The notes beneath the pieces were generated by a model. That model had not been told where the DNA came from. It ran no database searches and saw only the letters and a list, made by a program, of their open reading frames with translations. DNA of 12,797 nt from CAYRQP01 sp964426545 (GTDB lineage Bacteria > Fermentibacterota > Fermentibacteria > Fermentibacterales > JCC-6), in contig CAYRQP010000029.1 in NCBI GenBank assembly GCA_964426545.1, positions 1-12,797 of the forward strand. Reading direction: 5' to 3'. Numbering within the stretch: the first letter of the stretch is position 1; each line of letters opens with the position of its first letter. The position numbers and the translations under genes are program-made. Shown piece by piece: positions 6,360 to 12,391 of the stretch.

Positions 6360-7385
6360 ATGAATGTAAAAGAAGAAATTTTGAGAGTCCTTGAAGAGCG
6401 CGGTGAGGCCAGAACTGCAGATATTGTAAAGAATACAGGGTTTTCTCGTGCTTACATTAATCGCTTTTTCAGGGAACTCCGGGAGGAAGGTGTTTTAACC
6501 CTTGTCGGAAAGGCAAATAAAGCCAGATATATTCCCTCTTCCAAAAAATTAATCACGGAAGACAGAAACTCTATAAAATATGTCAGGAGAATTTTAGACA
6601 ATGCCGAGATTGACGAGGATAGAGCCTTTTCTGATATCCGGCAAAAAAGCGGGGTGCTGAAAGACCTGCCTAAGAATATTTTAGATATCATTGAATATGC
6701 ATTCACAGAAATGCTGAACAATGCTATAGAACATTCCGGTGCTGAAACAACGACTATCGTAATGGAAAGAAAAGTGAATAATGTGTTCTTTGAAGTGCGT
6801 GACCGGGGAATCGGTGCTTTTAGGAATATCATGGAGAAAAAATCACTTGAAACCATACCGGATGCCATACGTGATCTTCTCAAAGGTAAGCAAACTACCG
6901 TCCCTTCTCTTCACAGCGGTGAGGGGATATTTTTTACATCCAGGGTTGCAGATGTCTTGACCATTAGCAGTTCTCAGAAAAAACTAATCTATGATAATCT
7001 CGTGGATGATATCTTCCTGCGAAATATCCGGCTTGATAAAGGCACCAAGGTCACTTTTTCCATCAGTATCGATTCTGACCATCAGCTTGCTGATGTCTTT
7101 AGCCGCTACACTGATGACTCCTATCAATTCTACACAACCGATGTAAAAGTAAAGCTCTACGAAGAAGGAACTAATTATATGTCACGCTCGCAGGCACGCA
7201 GACTTGTGATCGGATTAGATAAATTCACCCGGGTATTTCTTGATTTCAGTGGAGTTGAAACTATAGGGCAGGCTTTCGCAGATGAGATCTTCCGTGTATG
7301 GAGTTCCAAACATCCTGAAATAAAACTTGTCTACAAAAACGCCACGGAGAATATCTTGTTCATGATAGAAAGAGCAAAAAGTTAA
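6360..7385 (+). CDS. Winged-helix, GHKL ATPase and STAS-like (DUF4325) regulator
   Basis: A 341-residue cytoplasmic protein with three parts. Residues 1-65 form a DNA-binding winged helix (TADIVKNTGFSRAYINRFFREL as helices, then a basic wing GKANKARY). Residues 70-240 form a GHKL/HATPase_c domain with N-box E117-M-L-N-N-A-I-E-H, G1 box D148-R-G-I-G and G2 box HSGEGI (185-190). Residues 255-341 match the STAS-like DUF4325 domain (SRSQARRL, FLDFSGVETIGQAFADEIF). The ATPase resembles anti-sigma-type kinases, and STAS folds are their usual partner, so both halves of a partner switch sit in one chain with a DNA-binding head. There is no sensor or membrane segment. The ATG at 6360 has AGGAGA at 6350-6355; an in-frame TTG at 6342 has no such site. 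It stands alone between a promoter with TACAACT boxes and a terminator. Its targets are unknown. Confidence 0.85.
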   Translation: MNVKEEILRVLEERGEARTADIVKNTGFSRAYINRFFRELREEGVLTLVGKANKARYIPSSKKLITEDRNSIKYVRRILDNAEIDEDRAFSDIRQKSGVLKDLPKNILDIIEYAFTEMLNNAIEHSGAETTTIVMERKVNNVFFEVRDRGIGAFRNIMEKKSLETIPDAIRDLLKGKQTTVPSLHSGEGIFFTSRVADVLTISSSQKKLIYDNLVDDIFLRNIRLDKGTKVTFSISIDSDHQLADVFSRYTDDSYQFYTTDVKVKLYEEGTNYMSRSQARRLVIGLDKFTRVFLDFSGVETIGQAFADEIFRVWSSKHPEIKLVYKNATENILFMIERAKS

Positions 7386-7415
7386 GGATCTTCTAATCGT
7401 ATACATCATAGAGCG

Positions 7416-7447
7416 GGTGCCTGTCACCATCGCTATGGTGTCCCCCT
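7416..7447. repeat. REP-like palindromic block sharing a 13-mer with 11659-11671
   Basis: GGTG-CCTGT-CACC (7416-7428) is a second possible hairpin overlapping the terminator. The minus strand of 7437-7449 reads AAAGGGGGACACC, found again at 11659-11671. This suggests a dispersed repeat family that doubles here as a terminator. Confidence 0.45.
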
Positions 7448-7455
7448 TTTTTTTT
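7425..7455 (+). terminator. Intrinsic terminator after the ATPase regulator
   Basis: A perfect six-base stem CACCAT/ATGGTG around CGCT is followed by CCCCC and nine Ts (7447-7455). GGG at 7415-7417 can pair with the Cs to lengthen the stem. It lies about 40 bases after the stop of the plus-strand gene and abuts the stop of the convergent barrel gene. Confidence 0.65.
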
Positions 7456-7984
7456 ACTCGAAATAGAAAAAGACAGCCAACTCGCCGGTGAAGTTCAGCA
7501 TGGTGTTTTCGTTATCGCGCAGGTATACTGCGTATCCGGCCATCAGGTCGAAAACTATATTCTCGGTGATATTGAATTCAAACCCAGGTCCGATTCCGCA
7601 GATAAACCACTGGTCTTTCTGCTCTCCTGCTGTTACCTCAGTCTCATCCTCATCCGGTTCGTCAGTGTATTTGTGATACCAGTAATGCAGCCCGGAGTAA
7701 AGGAACAATCTAGATGTCTTACCTTCAAACAGATCTTTCAGCACTGCCGCCCCTGTGCTGATTGTAACATTTCCCCTTTCAACATAGGGTGCAAACGTGA
7801 ACTGCAGATTGAACTTTTCTCCCAAATACCTGTATGAGAGTCCATACCCGGTTACGAACCCCGCCGCTACTCCTATTCCATGGTGGAATTCACTCTCTTC
7901 TTCTAACTCATCGGCAGCGACTGTTGCCGTTACAGCGATAGAAAATATGATACAATACAGTAACAACGTTCTTATCTTTTTCAT
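7454..7984 (-). CDS. Probable outer-membrane beta-barrel protein
   Basis: A 176-residue exported protein. It begins with a classic signal peptide: MKKIR, then a hydrophobic stretch to about residue 22, with cleavage likely after VAA near residue 24. The mature part alternates polar and hydrophobic residues in strand-like runs (GIGVAAGFVTGYGLSYRY, LQFTFAPYVERG, LFLYSGLHYWYHKY, ITENIVFDLMAGYAVYL) and ends in aromatic FFYFE, as in small eight-stranded porin-like barrels. An acidic insertion DEPDEDETE near the middle looks like an extracellular loop. The ATG at 7982-7984 has GGGGA close upstream. No family name is recognised with confidence and the role is unknown. Confidence 0.7.
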   Translation of the reverse strand: MKKIRTLLLYCIIFSIAVTATVAADELEEESEFHHGIGVAAGFVTGYGLSYRYLGEKFNLQFTFAPYVERGNVTISTGAAVLKDLFEGKTSRLFLYSGLHYWYHKYTDEPDEDETEVTAGEQKDQWFICGIGPGFEFNITENIVFDLMAGYAVYLRDNENTMLNFTGELAVFFYFE

Positions 7985-8039
7985 AATATCCCCAATCCTT
8001 CTACTCCGTATTCATTCTATCTGAACACAACCGAGATTC

Positions 8040-8177
8040 TTATTCATCAGTTATCAAGTTGTGTCCGTTATAGTGTGTACTTTCTCCCAGGTGGTTGCGT
8101 AGAAAGGAGAAATGGGTCACCCTAAATCCCTGTAGAAATATCAAGACCAAGCAAAAAGCAATTAGTTTATACTGCAT
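8040..8177 (-). CDS. Small hydrophobic protein of 45 residues, hypothetical
   Basis: A short frame with a basic start and hydrophobic helix (MQYKLIAFCLVLIFLQGF), followed by a polar tail of about 27 residues. Its AAGGA site (8182-8186) overlaps the stop codon of the zinc-ribbon gene, four bases before the ATG, which suggests translational coupling. A longer in-frame version starting at 8252 would overlap that gene heavily and is less likely. It could be a membrane peptide or the signal peptide of a decayed exported protein. Confidence 0.35.
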   Translation of the reverse strand: MQYKLIAFCLVLIFLQGFRVTHFSFLRNHLGESTHYNGHNLITDE

Positions 8178-8184
8178 ATCATCC

Positions 8185-8439
8185 TTACTCAGAATTTCCA
8201 TTTCCCCACTCAGGAGTCCCAGTTTTATAAACCTGTATATGACAGTCTGCACACTCCCACATAGGATCGCAAGCGGTCACAATGCAACCCCCAAGGACAA
8301 CTTCCCCGAGTTCGAGTTTGCGCTTAAGTTCAGAACCGAATGCCGGATAGCCAAAGAGAATATCTGCCATCCGCTTTGAGCCGCAGGCAGGGCACTTGCT
8401 GGGTTTCCGCTTGGCGGTATGTTTTTTGTCTGACGGCAT
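8185..8439 (-). CDS. Small zinc-ribbon protein
   Basis: An 84-residue protein with two cysteine knuckles: C16-P-A-C19-G-S and, near the C-terminus, ECADCHIQ. Together they form a likely four-cysteine zinc ribbon. Between them are RMADILFGYPAF and LGEVVLGGCIVT, a pattern seen in a widespread family of uncharacterised small bacterial proteins of this length. The basic N-terminal tail (DKKHTAKRKPSK) could contact nucleic acid. The ATG at 8437-8439 lacks an obvious Shine-Dalgarno site. It is encoded on the same strand as its neighbours, 42 bases after the DUF1566-type gene. The function is not known. Confidence 0.75.
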   Translation of the reverse strand: MPSDKKHTAKRKPSKCPACGSKRMADILFGYPAFGSELKRKLELGEVVLGGCIVTACDPMWECADCHIQVYKTGTPEWGNGNSE

Positions 8440-8481
8440 TGGGTATACTTAGTTAATGAGGTACACGAAAGTAGTTGTCTC

Positions 8482-8997
8482 TCACTCTACATTTCGAACC
8501 GCAACTGCAAGAAAAGATAGATGCCATGGAGATAAACCATAATGCCAGGCTTCTGAACCTTCTCCCCAAAAGCAGTTATTCCAAAGATCAAACAGATCCC
8601 AATCGCCATAACCATCCCAATAAGAAAATTCAACATGCCTAGCAGAATTTCCTTCTCTTTCATTAGTCCAGATTTTTAGTGGTTCTTCTTCGGGATTCGG
8701 CAGGTGCATAGGGTAACCACATCCTGGGTAAAACTCTCCTGTTTCAAACACTCCAAGTAATTCACTATAGGTTGGGAAGCGCCATTCACCACCAAGCCGA
8801 GATATCCAACTCTCTGTTTCAAACCAATCAAGTCCCAAACGCCCAGTTACCCACTCGAGACCTGTTACGTAATCACATACTATCCCCCCACCAGTACTCT
8901 CAAGCCTTTCTGCTTTAGAATTTGCAGGTAACACAAGTAACATGAGTCCAAAGAGAAACAGTAACTTTTTTATAAATCTCCCTTCCTTACTGCACAT
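8482..8997 (-). CDS. Exported DUF1566 (Lcl C-terminal)-type protein
   Basis: With the start at ATG 8995-8997 the product has 171 residues: a signal peptide (KKLLFLFGLMLLVLPANSKA, cleavage near residue 29) and one Lcl/DUF1566-type domain. The domain shows its usual marks: VCDYVTGLEWV, W-x-E near WFETESWISRLGGEWRFPTYSELLGVFE, IWTNE, and a final SFLAVAVRNVE. Such domains occur in secreted and surface proteins; ligand binding or adhesion is inferred for some. Two cysteines (GCGYP and NNCFW) may join. The open frame extends upstream to 9084, but that part is basic and unlike an export signal. A purine-rich AAGGAAGGGAGA (8977-8988) lies inside the predicted N-terminus just before an ATA codon, so the start is uncertain. 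Confidence 0.65.
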   Translation of the reverse strand: MCSKEGRFIKKLLFLFGLMLLVLPANSKAERLESTGGGIVCDYVTGLEWVTGRLGLDWFETESWISRLGGEWRFPTYSELLGVFETGEFYPGCGYPMHLPNPEEEPLKIWTNEREGNSARHVEFSYWDGYGDWDLFDLWNNCFWGEGSEAWHYGLSPWHLSFLAVAVRNVE

Positions 8998-9060
8998 AAG
9001 AACACTGTTTTTCGACCCTCTCAACGCCCTTATTTTGATTGTCCGTAATGCAGATTTTCT

Positions 9061-9086
9061 GGACATTCGAGCCCATTCGGACATTC
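9061..9086 (-). repeat. Short direct repeat of GAATGTCC
   Basis: GGACATTC at 9061-9068 recurs at 9079-9086, 18 bases apart, upstream of the DUF1566-type gene on the minus strand. A regulatory role is possible but an eight-base repeat may be chance. Confidence 0.25.
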
Positions 9087-9115
9087 ACTTTTTCCAGTTT
9101 TGCCACCCGCCATCG

Positions 9116-10447
9116 CTAATCCAAAACCATTGTCTGAAGAAATAATTCTTCATCTTCTCTGCTTACTATCTTCACCAGGACCAACCCAACATTATCTACC
9201 TGGGCTCTAATACTTTGCTGAGTAATCTCGGACTCATATAAGATCCGTCCTGTTAAATCGTAAAGGGTTACACTTACAGCATCTTCCCAACTTCCAAGTA
9301 AGTCGATGCCAACTGTCCGATTATGACACGGTGAGATTATATCTGCTGTGAAAGTAAAAGGCTTGCCGGCTTGAGTGCTTATCCCCACAGAATATTCGCT
9401 TTCATACCAATACATTGCCCTGCCGTGATGAGATACACCAAGGATATCTAAATCTCCATCATTATCCATATCATATACATGTGCTCGTGTCCAGTCTCCA
9501 GCGGTACCTAAAAGCATATACTCATTGTAATCAGGACCGGAATAAAGCCTTAGATCCTGTTCGCTATCCGTATCATCAAAACCTACAATGATGTCCATGC
9601 AGGTTCCGTTTAGATTGGGGATAGCAGCAACACAACCACCGTTCTGTGATGTCAGTACATGTTCAGAGGAAAACTCTCCGTTACCTTCATTTATCCAATA
9701 GGAGATTCCTGCCCATCGACCGGCGACAAGAACATCTGTGTCTCCATCCATATCAATATCTTCTGCTCGGATATCACGCGGACCATTGTAAGTGTTGGTA
9801 AGCACTGTCTTTTCCCATGTGCCAGTATTCCGCCAAAGAGCAATCTCACCCATACCCCACGGATATCGCCCTGATATCACGGATGGGATAGAGTCACTAG
9901 CATATAAATAGGTAGCCTCCATACAGTCATTCTGAGGATAGTTTGCATCTATCACATTTGTCTCCCACGATGGGTTTTCAAACCATACTACCTGGTTTGA
10001 AGAGGCGGTCTGGCTAACAGATGATATATCTGTTCTCCCATCATTATTGAAGTCGCCGGCATGAACATCTCTTGCATCTGCGAATGAGATTTCAAGTAAG
10101 TCTGAAAAATCAGCCCCACTATACACTCTTATTGTTCCGTCATCCCAGCCCGAAATGATGTCGGGAAAGCCGTCATCATCTATGTCGCATATATCTACAG
10201 ACCAGGGTCTTCCATTCCCTTGGTCTATTGTGGTGATGGTAGCCCATGAATCTGCTCCATCAAACCACACGACCTGTGGAGAATCATAACTCGCAGCAAC
10301 TATATCAACATACCCGTCCTGGTTTATGTCTCCGCACATCGCATCATTCCACTTGAGATAATCAGTGATGATTGTATGTGGAATCCAGGCGAAAGCCGCA
10401 CCTGTGAGAAGAAATAGAATTACAGCTCCTGCCAATTTAGATGACAT
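9116..10447 (-). CDS. Secreted FG-GAP/VCBS repeat beta-propeller with sorting-type tail
   Basis: A 443-residue exported protein. The signal peptide is MSSKLAGAVILFLLTGAAFA, cut after residue 20. The mature part is built of repeated blades carrying calcium-binding D-x-D-x-D-G-x-x-D loops: DINQDGYVD (40-48), DIDDDGFPD, DFNNDGRTD (132-140), DIDMDGDTD and DMDNDGDLD. Each is followed by a hydrophobic strand, as in FG-GAP/VCBS beta-propellers that mediate surface or carbohydrate contacts. The last 80 residues end in SVTLYDLTGRILYES...VGLVLVKI...MVLD, resembling the C-terminal type A sorting domain of type IX secretion. The closing pattern is weaker than in Bacteroidetes examples, and no T9SS gene lies in the window. 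The ATG has AGGAT about seven bases upstream. The gene ends 119 bases before the DUF1566-type gene on the same strand. Confidence 0.82.
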   Translation of the reverse strand: MSSKLAGAVILFLLTGAAFAWIPHTIITDYLKWNDAMCGDINQDGYVDIVAASYDSPQVVWFDGADSWATITTIDQGNGRPWSVDICDIDDDGFPDIISGWDDGTIRVYSGADFSDLLEISFADARDVHAGDFNNDGRTDISSVSQTASSNQVVWFENPSWETNVIDANYPQNDCMEATYLYASDSIPSVISGRYPWGMGEIALWRNTGTWEKTVLTNTYNGPRDIRAEDIDMDGDTDVLVAGRWAGISYWINEGNGEFSSEHVLTSQNGGCVAAIPNLNGTCMDIIVGFDDTDSEQDLRLYSGPDYNEYMLLGTAGDWTRAHVYDMDNDGDLDILGVSHHGRAMYWYESEYSVGISTQAGKPFTFTADIISPCHNRTVGIDLLGSWEDAVSVTLYDLTGRILYESEITQQSIRAQVDNVGLVLVKIVSREDEELFLQTMVLD

Positions 10448-10560
10448 TATAATATCCTAACCCCCTAAATTACCCATCAGATGTAAAATCAAGTGCTCAT
10501 TATCTATGTCTATAATTCAGTAGCCTGTCAAGACCTGAAAGTGACACCACAGAGATGCGG

Positions 10561-10719
10561 TTAATCTCCCTGCTTTAGATATTCCTCTACGGATTCGACT
10601 ATGATGAAGTAACGCCTACCAAGTTTAGTCGCCTTGAATTTCTTTTTTCGGATCCTTCGTCTGACGGTATCTTCTGTAGTACCCAGGAGTTCTGCCCAAA
10701 TCAACCACCTCCGGTGGTT
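10561..10719 (-). pseudogene. 5'-truncated excisionase-type (HTH_17) gene
   Basis: The minus strand encodes WAELLGTTEDTVRRRIRK, then KKFKATKLGRRYFIIVESVEEYL, and ends in KQGD at TAA 10561. This is the MerR-like HTH_17/excisionase fold: first helix, recognition helix, wing KLGRRYFI, closing helix. The opening residues of the domain and any ATG are missing. The frame runs back only to a TAA at 10720-10722, within the hairpin at 10703-10719. A TTG (10702-10704) next to a GGAGGTG inside the hairpin is the only possible start and is badly spaced. I read it as the remnant of a recombination directionality factor or DNA-binding gene beheaded by an insertion. Confidence 0.55.
10703..10719. repeat. 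Hairpin AACCACC/GGTGGTT
   Basis: Perfect seven-base arms with a three-base loop (TCC), followed by TTTT on the plus strand. It coincides with the point where the HTH_17 gene loses its N-terminus, so it may be the end of an inserted element or a terminator. Confidence 0.6.
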
Positions 10720-10738
10720 TTAGGATATACAGTGCAAC

Positions 10739-10761
10739 GGGACACGATGAAATCATGTCCC
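10739..10761. repeat. Hairpin GGGACACGAT/ATCATGTCCC
   Basis: Ten-base arms with one mismatch and a GAA loop, twenty bases after the preceding hairpin. The GGGACA/TGTCCC ends resemble the GGGGAC motifs of the palindrome at 11682-11710. Confidence 0.6.
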
Positions 10762-10773
10762 TGATTAATCAAC

Positions 10774-10827
10774 TTGTTTGGCTCTTCCTCGGTGCCTGCT
10801 TCGCGGCACCTTGCTCGAGCCAAACAA
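10774..10827. repeat. Long nested hairpin, TTGTTTGGCTC/GAGCCAAACAA
   Basis: Perfect 11-base outer arms (10774-10784, 10817-10827) enclose a symmetric six-base internal loop on each side, then perfect GGTGCC/GGCACC arms (10791-10796, 10805-10810) around eight bases. Such a 54-base structure could be a structured RNA, a recombination site or a foldback end of a mobile element. Confidence 0.65.
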
Positions 10828-10829
10828 TA

Positions 10830-10880
10830 GGCACAATAAGCACATAAGAACAAAGAACCAAAGAACAACAGAACCGGAGC
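10830..10880 (+). repeat. A-rich stretch with repeated AAGAAC-like units
   Basis: Variants of AAAGAAC recur about four times (near 10846, 10853, 10861, and AACAGAACC) between the long hairpin and the transposase remnant. It is low-complexity and no gene was recognised in it. Confidence 0.4.
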
Positions 10881-10921
10881 AAAGGGTAAAAGGGCAAGAG
10901 AACAAAAGTACTAATCCCGCG

Positions 10922-11499
10922 ATAAGCGGAATACGAAAGGTGATTCTCGCCTTGGGTAATCTATGCAATCTTGTAGCCGAGATTGACAATCCTGAACACT
11001 TCGAGGTCTTATACACTGATTTTGCGGAGATTCGTTATGCCAACGGAAAATGCTTCCTTATGCTGCTACTGGATCGTTGTTCGAAGTACAACGCGGTTGG
11101 GCAGTTGGTGAACACGCTGAATACAGCCCTTGCTCTCAGGGCATGGGATGCTGCTCTCGATGGACTTGAAATACTTGATGTACCTGTCGAAGGAATAATC
11201 GTTCACCATGACCGTGATTCAGTTTACACGAGTTACGCCTGAACATCAAGGCTTCTCCTTGATAGCCGGGTCAAAATCTCTTATGCTCTCAATGGTGCGA
11301 AGGATAATGTCTATATGGAAGCTTTCAACGGAAGGTTTAAAGACGACAATCGTTCTCTGGTCCGGGAAGCCGAAGTTTTGAAGAAGTAACAAAGATAGTG
11401 GACGCTCGAATGAAATATTACAACAAAGAAAGGAGTCATTCAACTCTTGGGAATCAATCTCCTATGAACTGGTTGACGAACTGGAGAAGAGAAGACTGA
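10922..11499 (+). pseudogene. IS3-family transposase (OrfB, rve domain), inactivated
   Basis: The integrase core of an IS3-type DDE transposase, in pieces. Frame 1 holds NLCNLV...VLYTDFAEI with the first catalytic Asp (codon 11018), LLLDRCSKYNAVG, NTALALRAW, and HHDRDSVYTSYA with the second Asp (codon 11210). It stops at TGA 11240, exactly where relatives have a conserved Trp. The same frame continues TSRLLLDSRVKISYALNGAKDNVYMEAFNGRFK with the catalytic Glu (codon 11318) until TAA 11387. The remainder is in another frame: EEVTKIVDARMKYYNKERSHSTLGNQSPMNW, ending at TGA 11497. Thus there is one nonsense mutation plus one frameshift near 11376-11382, and the N-terminal HTH part and OrfA are not visible. 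Other genes here end in TGA, so TGA is not simply read as Trp. Confidence 0.8.
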
Positions 11500-11661
11500 T
11501 CACAATAAACGGAGGTCAACGTGTACAACTTTTGGGGTGCAGCTTATAGCATCACAACAAAATGGAATTGATAAAGAATGAAGTGAACTGGAATGTCAAG
11601 ACAACAAAAGGGGTTATTTAAGGTGTAGAACCCGCTTTCCTTCATTTGCGTTGTGACTAAA
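11500..11661. other. Spacer between IS remnant and palindromes
   Basis: Only short frames (for example 19 codons from about 11562) are present, and nothing recognisable beyond the putative IS end. Confidence 0.4.
11511..11541 (+). mobile_element. Probable right end of the IS3-family element
   Basis: Just after the transposase stop, GGAGGTCAAC is followed by GTGTACAACTTTTGGGGTGC, which looks like an IS terminal sequence. No matching inverted end (GCACCCCAAAAGTTGTACAC) is seen left of the transposase, so the left end is lost. The exact boundary is uncertain. Confidence 0.4.
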
Positions 11662-11679
11662 GGGGGACACCTCTCCCCC
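11662..11679. repeat. REP-like hairpin GGGGGA/TCCCCC
   Basis: Perfect six-base arms with a six-base loop, followed by AAAA. Its left side (AAAGGGGGACACC from 11659) is repeated on the minus strand at 7437-7449. Confidence 0.55.
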
Positions 11680-11681
11680 AA

Positions 11682-11710
11682 AAATTAATGGGGACAGTCC
11701 CCATTAATTT
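11682..11710. repeat. Perfect 29-bp palindrome, AAATTAATGGGGAC/GTCCCCATTAATTT
   Basis: Fourteen-base perfect arms around a single central A. It lies exactly where the downstream HTH gene loses its 5' end. Palindromes with GGGGAC cores resemble REP elements spread by RAYT transposases, but no RAYT gene is in the window. Confidence 0.7.
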
Positions 11711-11712
11711 GG

Positions 11713-12051
11713 TACGCCGAACCCGACGGCAAACGAACTCAGCCGATAAACACTCTCATCCTTATCATCAAACGCCCGGATTACGAAAAGAGACTCCGTA
11801 AACCAACCCTATACCGTAACCCAGTCATCTATGCACGGGAACTTCAGGATGAAATGCTCCGGGATAATCTCACAAGAAAACAACTTGCCGAGAAACATAG
11901 AGTTTCGCCAGATAGAATCACGCAGTACCTGTGCCTGCTCAAACTGCCGGAGGATAGACTCCGTGAAATAACAGAGTTGGGTGATTGCTGGAAGAAGCGG
12001 GTGGTTACGGAGAGGGGTTTGAGGGAGTTAAGACGAGATCGTGATGATTAA
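11713..12051 (+). pseudogene. 5'-truncated HTH (ParB/KorB-like) gene
   Basis: The open frame reads WYAEPDGKRTQP, then RPDYEKRLRKPTLYRNPVIYARELQDEMLRDNLTRKQLAEKHRVSPDRITQYLCLLKLPEDRLREI, and ends at TAA 12049. The part from RNPV onwards is coherent: a helix-turn-helix (LTRKQLAEKHRVSPDRITQYL) followed by LLKLPEDRLREI, as in ParB/KorB-type DNA-binding segments and proteins found beside recombinases. There is no ATG, GTG or TTG in frame before the internal ATG at 11854, and the frame is closed by TAA at 11686-11688 inside the palindrome. I therefore think the 5' end was replaced by the palindrome insertion. Alternatively the short form from 11854 (65 residues, HTH plus helix) is translated, though without a good ribosome site. 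Confidence 0.55.
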
Positions 12052-12097
12052 GTCTTTCCTCCCTTCTGCCCTATTAACTTCCTGGAGAGTTTATATA

Positions 12098-12126
12098 TTG
12101 ACACCTCTTCCCTCTACCTTTAGAAT
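12098..12126 (+). promoter_or_regulatory. Strong sigma70-type promoter of the right-edge module
   Basis: A perfect TTGACA (12098-12103) and TAGAAT (12121-12126, 5/6) are separated by exactly 17 bases. The predicted start near 12133 leaves about 70 bases of leader before the ATG at 12203. Confidence 0.65.
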
Positions 12127-12202
12127 AACAAAAGGTAATTAGTGTATCAACTGTCCGAAATCTGTTAAGCGGTTCATCTTGGACTAGAAGAGGGCTGATA
12201 AA

Positions 12203-12376
12203 ATGAATTTAGATCCTGAATATCTAAGGCAACTGGCAATGTTAAATGAAGCGGAGCGGTTACGGAAAAACGGGATTGACGGCGGAAGCGGTCTTTCTTG
12301 TGGGGCACAGGTTATATGGTTCGCAATTATTTTCGCAATAGGAGCAGTGGTACTCCATTGCACAAAAGGTTGTTAG
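12203..12376 (+). CDS. Small single-pass membrane protein, 57 residues
   Basis: A short gene between the promoter at 12098 and the RHH-like gene. Residues 1-25 are charged and helical (MNLDPEYLRQLAMLNEAERLR). A Gly-rich turn with a cysteine follows (GGSGLSCG), then a hydrophobic segment VIWFAIIFAIGAVVL, and the protein ends in HCTKGC. Three cysteines in a protein this small are notable. An AGAGGG lies about eight bases before the ATG. The stop is 15 bases before the next ATG, so the two are probably co-transcribed. No family is recognised. The soluble head plus membrane anchor is the kind of small protein common in plasmid, phage and integrative-element operons. Confidence 0.55.
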   Translation: MNLDPEYLRQLAMLNEAERLRKNGIDGGSGLSCGAQVIWFAIIFAIGAVVLHCTKGC

Positions 12377-12391
12377 AAAAAGTGGGAGAGA

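Noticed and set aside
8095..8379. 94-codon plus-strand frame opposite the zinc-ribbon gene
   Set aside because: It overlaps the zinc-ribbon gene antisense and has no recognisable features or ribosome site.
10774..10827. Integron attC site
   Set aside because: The arms lack the conserved core-site ends (GTTRRRY and its complement), so the long hairpin is not a normal attC.
10765..11016. 83-codon minus-strand frame over the hairpins
   Set aside because: It is antisense to the transposase remnant and spans palindromes; its hydrophobic run comes from the complement of AAAGAAC repeats.
11240..11242. TGA as a recoded tryptophan in the transposase
   Set aside because: hipB, hipS and the DUF1566-type gene end properly at TGA, and a separate frameshift follows, so simple decay is the better explanation.
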